11,871 nucleotides of DNA from Pseudorhodoplanes sp. (GTDB lineage Bacteria; Pseudomonadota; Alphaproteobacteria; Rhizobiales; Xanthobacteraceae), in contig WBUW01000046.1 of assembly GCA_008933495.1 (NCBI GenBank), positions 1 through 11,871 of the forward strand, in the 5' to 3' direction. Positions 11,228 through 11,871 of this stretch are shown here, in pieces (the stretch's first letter is position 1; the number at the start of each line of letters is the position of its first letter). The notes beneath the pieces were generated by a model. The model made no database searches and was not told where the DNA came from. It saw only the letters and a list, made by a program, of their open reading frames with translations. A program made the position numbers and the translations under genes.

Positions 11228-11563
11228 ATGCCCATATTCATTACCCAGGGTCGTTACACCCGCGAAGCGATCAAGGGCATGGTGGTCAAGCCCGAAGACC
11301 GGGCCGATGCCGTCTCACGGCTCTTGTCCAAGGCGGGCGGTCGGCTGATCGGCTATTATTTGACCTTCGGCGAATACGACTTCCTGGTGATTGCCGAAGC
11401 GCCAAGCGAAACGCAGATGGCGGCGGTGCTTCTGGCGGCGGGAAGCGGGGGCGGGGTCACCGGTTTGCGTACGATGCTGGCGATGACATCGATCGAGGCC
11501 AAAGGGGCGTTTGCGGCGGCGAGCGACCTCGTGCCCCACTTCCGACCGGCGGGCGGAACATGA
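11228..11563 (+). CDS. GYD domain-containing protein
   Basis: A 111-aa soluble protein of the GYD family, which forms small ferredoxin-like alpha/beta dimers of unknown function. The N-terminal strand MPIFITQGRYTREAIKGMV leads into a helix (EDRADAVSRLLSKAGG, 23-38), then RLIGYYLTFGEYDFLVIAEAPS. The signature GYD appears as GEYD at 48-51, a common variant. The second half (ETQMAAVLLAAGSGGGVTGLRTMLAMT) completes the fold. AGGAG lies about 8 nt before ATG 11228. The next gene begins 25 nt after the stop codon on the same strand, so the two are likely co-transcribed. Confidence 0.88.
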   Translation: MPIFITQGRYTREAIKGMVVKPEDRADAVSRLLSKAGGRLIGYYLTFGEYDFLVIAEAPSETQMAAVLLAAGSGGGVTGLRTMLAMTSIEAKGAFAAASDLVPHFRPAGGT

Positions 11564-11588
11564 CCGCGCGGTAGGAACTGGCAAGACA

Positions 11589-11871
11589 ATGGCGCTCCTC
11601 GATCCTGCAACCGGAATGCTGGCGTTGCCGTGGTGGTCGGCGGTGGCGGTGGCCCTGCTGGTTGTGCTGCTCGTGATGCTTGCGGCATCGCGCGCCGGCG
11701 GGCGATCGATCGCCTCCGTCGTGCTCCAGCTCGCCGCGTTGCTGGTTCTTGGGCTTCTTGCATTCAATTACTTCGACCGCATGACCGCCCGGGAAGCAGC
11801 GGCGGAATGGCGTGCGTTCGAGCAGCGATTGAATGAACTCGACTCGCGCGCGGTGCAGGCAGGCTCTGCAC
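11589..11871 (+). CDS. Hypothetical membrane protein, cut by the window end
   Basis: An open frame of 94 codons from ATG 11589 that runs off the window without a stop. Two hydrophobic helices are visible: about residues 15-33 (WWSAVAVALLVVLLVMLAA) and 41-59 (SVVLQLAALLVLGLLAFN). A charged, probably coiled segment follows (FDRMTAREAAAEWRAFEQRLNELDSRAVQAGSA). I recall Bradyrhizobium-type proteins with two TMs followed by an R/E-rich helix and a Cys-containing soluble domain after GSA; that part would lie beyond the window. The ribosome binding site is weak (AGGA about 12 nt upstream), in keeping with coupling to the GYD gene 25 nt before. Confidence 0.65.
   Translation, partial: MALLDPATGMLALPWWSAVAVALLVVLLVMLAASRAGGRSIASVVLQLAALLVLGLLAFNYFDRMTAREAAAEWRAFEQRLNELDSRAVQAGSA

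Overview
This is a GC-rich chromosomal stretch from an alphaproteobacterium, most likely of the order Rhizobiales (Hyphomicrobiales; Bradyrhizobium/Rhodopseudomonas/Xanthobacteraceae-like). The signs are the DUF599, DUF1236 and DUF3253 proteins, several small proteins of a type I recall from Bradyrhizobium relatives, one copy of a 49-bp intergenic repeat that I remember from Rhizobiales genomes, and three exact matches to the alphaproteobacterial general-stress sigma factor (EcfG) promoter, GGAAC-N16-CGTT. No transposase, phage gene, CRISPR array, rRNA or tRNA is visible. The assignment rests on recall, since no search could be run.

Layout. 1-2119: YdcF-family membrane protein (+), DUF3253 protein (-), a 59-aa membrane peptide (+) and a DUF599 membrane protein (-). 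2120-3966: a bidirectional promoter region, a 34-aa membrane peptide with its own terminator, a rhodanese, an intergenic stretch with the Rhizobiales repeat, and a glutathione S-transferase. 3967-5026: a candidate EcfG-driven small RNA on the minus strand between convergent genes, a secreted DUF1236 protein with its own EcfG promoter, and a structured leader. 5027-6968: methylcrotonyl-CoA carboxylase beta subunit and a 77-aa protein. 6991-9675: a two-TM protein (-), a CapA-type metallophosphatase (+) and an MBL-fold hydrolase (-). 9715-10868: a GlsB/YeaQ small membrane protein, a decayed secreted gene, a very AT-rich island and a 66-aa protein. 10878-11871: a third EcfG-controlled gene (72-aa membrane protein, -), a GYD-domain protein and a membrane protein cut by the window end.

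Most genes are single transcription units that alternate in strand, so no long metabolic operon is present. The best unifying theme is stress and envelope physiology. Three minus-strand units carry EcfG promoters, and many of the other products are small membrane or secreted proteins. The main candidate for something undescribed is the roughly 150-nt transcription unit at 3988-4141, which has a promoter and a terminator but no convincing reading frame.
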